From Isoetes engelmannii (lineage: Eukaryota; Streptophyta; Lycopodiopsida; Isoetales; Isoetaceae), in the NCBI GenBank assembly GCA_011763485.2, contig JAANSK020248052.1:1-23520 (forward strand): a stretch of 23,520 bases of DNA, in the 5' to 3' direction. Positions 19,876 to 23,520 of this stretch are shown piece by piece. A program made the position numbers and the translations under genes. The notes beneath the pieces are model-generated. The model was given only the letters and a program-made list of their open reading frames with translations, was not told where the DNA came from and made no database searches. How positions within the stretch are numbered: the stretch's first letter is position 1; each line of letters begins with the position of its first letter.

Positions 19876-22285
19876 TTTGGGCGTTTTTCGCTCACGCCGG
19901 TGTGCGCTTTTTTTCGGCATGAGCAGCGTAACATTTGGAACTCAAAACCGTCTTTCCGGCATTTCATGGTTTTTTTCCTCAGGGTGGGTAATGCCAGGGC
20001 CATGGCCATTTTTTTTCCTCCACTGTGTGTAATGGCAGAGCTACCGTTACGGGTTAGGACATGGTTGGGCCATCGTTACTGGAGATCAATCGATGGAGTT
20101 TAAAATCTAAGCAAAGAAATTGCAAGAGCAAGTCTAAACAAATTTTTCTCTGCGGAGGAGTCGCCGAAGCAGGTACAACCGTAACACGCGAAAACCCTGG
20201 TTTTGCAATGCTTGAAAATTCCATTGCTTATTTTTTGCATTTTTCAGAAACTATGGCAGCCGTTTAGGATTTGTTTGAAGATTAGCATATAACAGGGTCG
20301 AAATCCAACAGACTGCAGCAGGTAAGCGGCATTTTCAAACTTGGTTGCCTTCACTTTTCGGTTTTGAACAGATTGCCTTGATCCCTAAAATTTTTCTCTA
20401 CTTTCCTGTAATCTTTAGCACCTGAAAAATCTTCATGTCTCCGCTTGCGTATCTGGCTTGAAGCAAAATGTTCTGAATCGCTCCCACTGCGTGAAGGTTG
20501 GACAGCGGCGTGGCAGCGGCATCTTTCCAGCGTCCCTGCTTTTCACAGGTATTTTTCCTACCAGCTAATTATAGTAAGAAAAGAGGGCAGGATTTGCTGA
20601 TTAATGCTTCTATGCTGCCAGCTTCTGGCAGTGATAGTTTTCTCTTTGATTCTTAGAGTGTATGCATTTTTTTATAGATCATGCTCGGTCTGTAGAGATC
20701 AAACCCTTTTTCTTGCAAGATCTGTTGGAGCAGGGCTTCTATTATAAGCTTCTTAATCCAGTGGTTCTGATGCTTGCAAGTAAATCTCTCTAATAATGGA
20801 CAAACAAGCTGTTAAATTTGTTTGGGTTCCTAAAGATTTTACCTGCCAATTTATGCAGTGTCATTTCATAATTATTTTTAACAGGCAAATGCATTGCTTG
20901 ACTTATAGAAATTGTTCTTCGACAGTCTGCACACACAGAACGAGGTACATCAGGGGCATTTTTAGCTAAATGGCCACCAAACCGTGGTTAATCACCCCAC
21001 AACTGGATTTGGCTGCTCTGGCAAGAATCTCATGCTTTTAGCAGCAAGAAAAGACGTGCTCTTGCAGGTGAAGTTGTAAATGTTTAATCTTAAGGGTTTA
21101 TAATATATTCCCATGTAGCTTCTGTATTTACTTCTTCGATGCAGGATAACACATGTTGCAGGATGTTTTCTCTTGAAGGTTAGGATTTTAGTCAAGATTG
21201 TTTTGTTTAAGAGTTGGTTTAAGCATTCAGTTGTTGATTTGTGCATCAAATTTTAGTTTTTATTTATCCACAAGGGATAAATATTTCTTGAATGTTCCTA
21301 TGTACAAATGCTTTGGGTGTCTAAGATATGTTCTTCTGTTTATTGCAGCGTTCTGTTAGTGGATGCTTCATGAAATAAATTCAAAAGGCCCTTTTAGCAG
21401 CATTCTTACCATCTACAGTAAGTATTTCATGTCTGGGTTTCCTTTTTTAAAAGTTGCAATAAAAAAATAGCTCCTTTGCATTCATCCATTTCTCTGCTGT
21501 ATTTGACATTTGACGGTGTACCAGATCCTTAAATTTTTTTATTGGTTTCCAAGAAAGTCCTCTGTTTCTCACAAGTTCTGTACATGCCATCGATGTTTCC
21601 AATGCATGTTACTTTTTGCACCTCTATGATTGCTATTCAGTTCTACTCTTTAACTACTTTTGTAAATATATAGTTCGGTTTTGGGATCTATTGGAGCACA
21701 AATATTTTATTTTACTTCTGATATTTTGTTGGGTGATCTTTGTATTGTAGACTAGAAACCTACCAATTCAAAGCAATTCTCTGTAAGATTTAAGGCTTTA
21801 AATCTAGCATTACTTGAAGTTTGGCACTGTATTGCAGCCAAGAGAGAGTTTTCCAGCATTAAAATAGGGTGCTATAACGAGGAAAGGCAGGTTAGAATTC
21901 AGAGCTACAAGCACAAGCACAAGAAGAGGAATTTCGAGAAGAGGTTAAGGTGGAATAATTTAATGTTTTGAGATGTAAAGTAACCCAATGTAGATGTAAG
22001 TTTGCAATATCGTATCCTAACTCACATTTTTTTTGGCATAGCTTTGTTGTATATAAAAAGTTTTGGCAGATAGCAGGCCAACACAAGACATGTCCAAGAC
22101 AACAGCTAATCCTCATCTCTATTGTTTTGATGCTTTCATTAGATATGGGGGCTCTGTTGTATTGTTTTCTTTCCAAAAGCTTCATTGTCCATAAGGGAAC
22201 AAATTTTAATCATGTTTATTTGATGCTCAATGCAAGAAACAATCTGTATACATGGTTTCTTTTGTAAATAAATGTTTCCCTAAAG
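19876..22285 (+). ncRNA. Candidate multi-exon non-coding transcript (or old pseudogene)
   Basis: A chain of six well-formed GT-AG introns can be read on the plus strand: 20322-20418, 20549-20677, 20780-20884, 21068-21144, 21179-21348 and 21418-21837. Several sites are strong: CAG/GTAAGC at the first donor, ACA/GTAAGTAT at the last, and TTTATTGCAG, TTTTTAACAG and TGTATTGCAG as acceptors. Introns are T-rich. An AATAAA lies at 22266-22271. Exons 20885-21067 and 21349-21417 have stops in all three frames. Exons 20419-20548 and 20678-20779 join in an open frame of about 77 codons, but it has no ATG upstream and meets a TGA at 20899-20901. The first exon's 5' end is not placed. No known RNA family is recognised. 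Intron choices were made by eye. Confidence 0.38.
22266..22271 (+). terminator. Polyadenylation signal AATAAA
   Basis: A canonical AATAAA follows the last predicted exon of the candidate transcript. Isolated AATAAA motifs are common in AT-rich DNA, so it supports the model only in combination with the intron chain. Confidence 0.4.
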
Positions 22286-23236
22286 ATGAAAGAACAAAAG
22301 GTTTTAACTTTTAAAACTTGATTGTACTTCTCCTGATCAAGTAAACTTTGCACAATCAAGGTCGCCATTGCTTTCTGTCTAATTAATCCTTCCTACAAAT
22401 GCTTCAAACCGACGGATTAACCATCTTCACATCTTTCTTTCATATCGCACATTCAATCCCGTTCAAAATTTGCCACAAATGCTTCAATCCCTTCCAAAAT
22501 CTGCTCCAAATGTTTCAACACATAGCGCAATCCTTTGTTTTCTGAACCCCAATCTAAAAAGTAGGATTAAACGCCCAAATCATTCAATTTCTCTGCCAAA
22601 TCTGCACTAAAAGAACTTCGATAATGTAAAACATGGTCTAATCATCTGTTCTGAATGCTTGAATCCATCAAATCATTTTGGGTCGGAGCGAGTGAAAACC
22701 CTCGGACTGGAGTGTTAAGGGCGTTAACGTCGTGGCCCTCGGGCGTTCACCGTGAAATTTTGTAGAGGTGTCTGTAGAACAAGGTTTGGCAAGTGCTGGA
22801 AGAACAAGCAACTGAGGGATATTTATAACCAAAAAGATTGGCTTTAGTGTTCGCTGCCTCATCTGCAATAGATCATATGCTGCCATTCTCCCTAGCTACA
22901 CAGTTGCCGGGTAGCTCGACAAGACCGTGGAATGATCGGATGCTTGCAGATCCGAAACTTTGGCAGGTTTTGGCATAAGTTCACTGTTATATTAATCCAA
23001 AATTTTGGATATGTTCCAGTTGCATAAGTAGCTGGTCTCGTCTCCAAGATAAGATACTAGTCTCCTCGAGTTTCCATGACAATACTTGTCTCCAAGACAA
23101 GATACATGTAGTGCACACTTTTACTTCCTTTGTTTCTGGCTCCTTAATAGCTCAGTTCCTTGCATAATTTTCTGCTCTTTCGATCTCTCTTGCAACAATT
23201 GTCTTCAATTCCGCTCAAGTATTCTCCCCTCCTGAC
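22286..23236. other. Gene-free stretch with short repeats
   Basis: Short direct repeats of CAAATGCTTCAA occur near 22396, 22475 and, as a variant, 22507. At 23040-23106 two copies of GTCTCCAAGATAAGATAC / GTCTCCAAGACAAGATAC lie 49 bp apart, and the second is part of a palindrome, CTTGTCTCCAAGACAAG (23086-23102). The minus-strand frame at 22668-22886 has no recognisable motif. Possibly promoter-side sequence for something right of the window. Confidence 0.5.
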
Positions 23237-23419
23237 GTGGCATCGTATCTGACCATTGGATGCTTGAATTGGAGGGCCAGATTTGATGCCATGTCAGATG
23301 GGGGGCTGAATAAGGAACCGGAGATCCTGTATGGAAACCGCAAGATAAGGATATATTGGTTTGGAAAGAGGATGCAGCAGGTGAACCAATGGTGTCGACG
23401 GGAGAACCTAAGGCTTTGA
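23237..23419 (+). other. Short unrecognised reading frame near the right edge
   Basis: A 60-codon frame starts with MASYLTIGCLNWRARFDAM and ends at a stop at 23417-23419. It has a balanced amino-acid composition but no motif I know. Minus-strand frames overlap it. It could be a first exon of a gene continuing to the right or chance; I cannot tell. Confidence 0.15.
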
Positions 23420-23520
23420 ATGGAATGGTGGCGCCCAGTATGTGGACATGCAACATCTCTGATAAAGAGCGCTACAAAGATTGTTTTAATATGCAATGGA
23501 AGTTGAATGCAGGTGATCCA

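Noticed and set aside
22668-22886. Minus-strand 72-codon frame starting MAAYDLLQMRQRT
   Set aside because: No recognisable domain, no supporting splice sites, and short enough to be chance.

Overview
The window looks like nuclear DNA of a seed plant, and I lean towards a gymnosperm. The reasons are a plant-type Ty1/copia element with an initiator-tRNA-Met-like primer site, a plant oligopeptide transporter gene with GT-AG introns, and long stretches of AT-rich repeats and decayed transposons around very few genes. The gymnosperm guess rests on the general look of the LINE and the low gene density; no sequence comparison was run.

Layout. 1-430: flank with a short hexanucleotide repeat and a possible minus-strand coding end at the left edge. 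431-5615: a Ty1/copia LTR retrotransposon on the minus strand, decayed, with Gag and Pol regions, primer site and polypurine tract still readable. 5616-about 7080: the 3' part of a LINE on the plus strand. It starts exactly at the copia LTR, inside a conserved reverse-transcriptase motif, so the copia element very probably landed in the LINE. 7080-8960: gene-free DNA with two small tandem duplications. 8964-9890: a tRNA-like SINE head running into a modular minisatellite, then an (ACC)n tract.

10483-13153 (minus): the one clear intact host gene, a PT-clade oligopeptide transporter (OPT) of 755 residues in six exons. Its five introns are 73-90 bp and all splice phases agree. 13286-13403 upstream of it is a tandem duplication. 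13404-14977 is mostly empty, with a weak DUF4283-like (LINE ORF1-like) relic near 14706-15032.

14978-19875: a 4.9 kb tandem array of five units of about 0.95-1.02 kb in two sequence types, ordered A-B-A'-A-B. Each unit opens with an (AAAT)n tract. Both A-to-B junctions hold a 187-bp exon-like block whose base changes fall mostly at third positions of one frame. 19876-22285 (plus): a chain of six good GT-AG introns ending in an AATAAA signal. The later exons have stops in every frame, so this is best read as a spliced non-coding transcript or an old pseudogene. 22286-23520 holds nothing I can name, apart from a short unrecognised reading frame and a palindromic repeat pair.

The genes do not form a pathway. 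The OPT gene stands alone as a plasma-membrane transporter among repeats. The most unusual items are the two-type tandem array with its exon-like block and the adjoining spliced transcript candidate.
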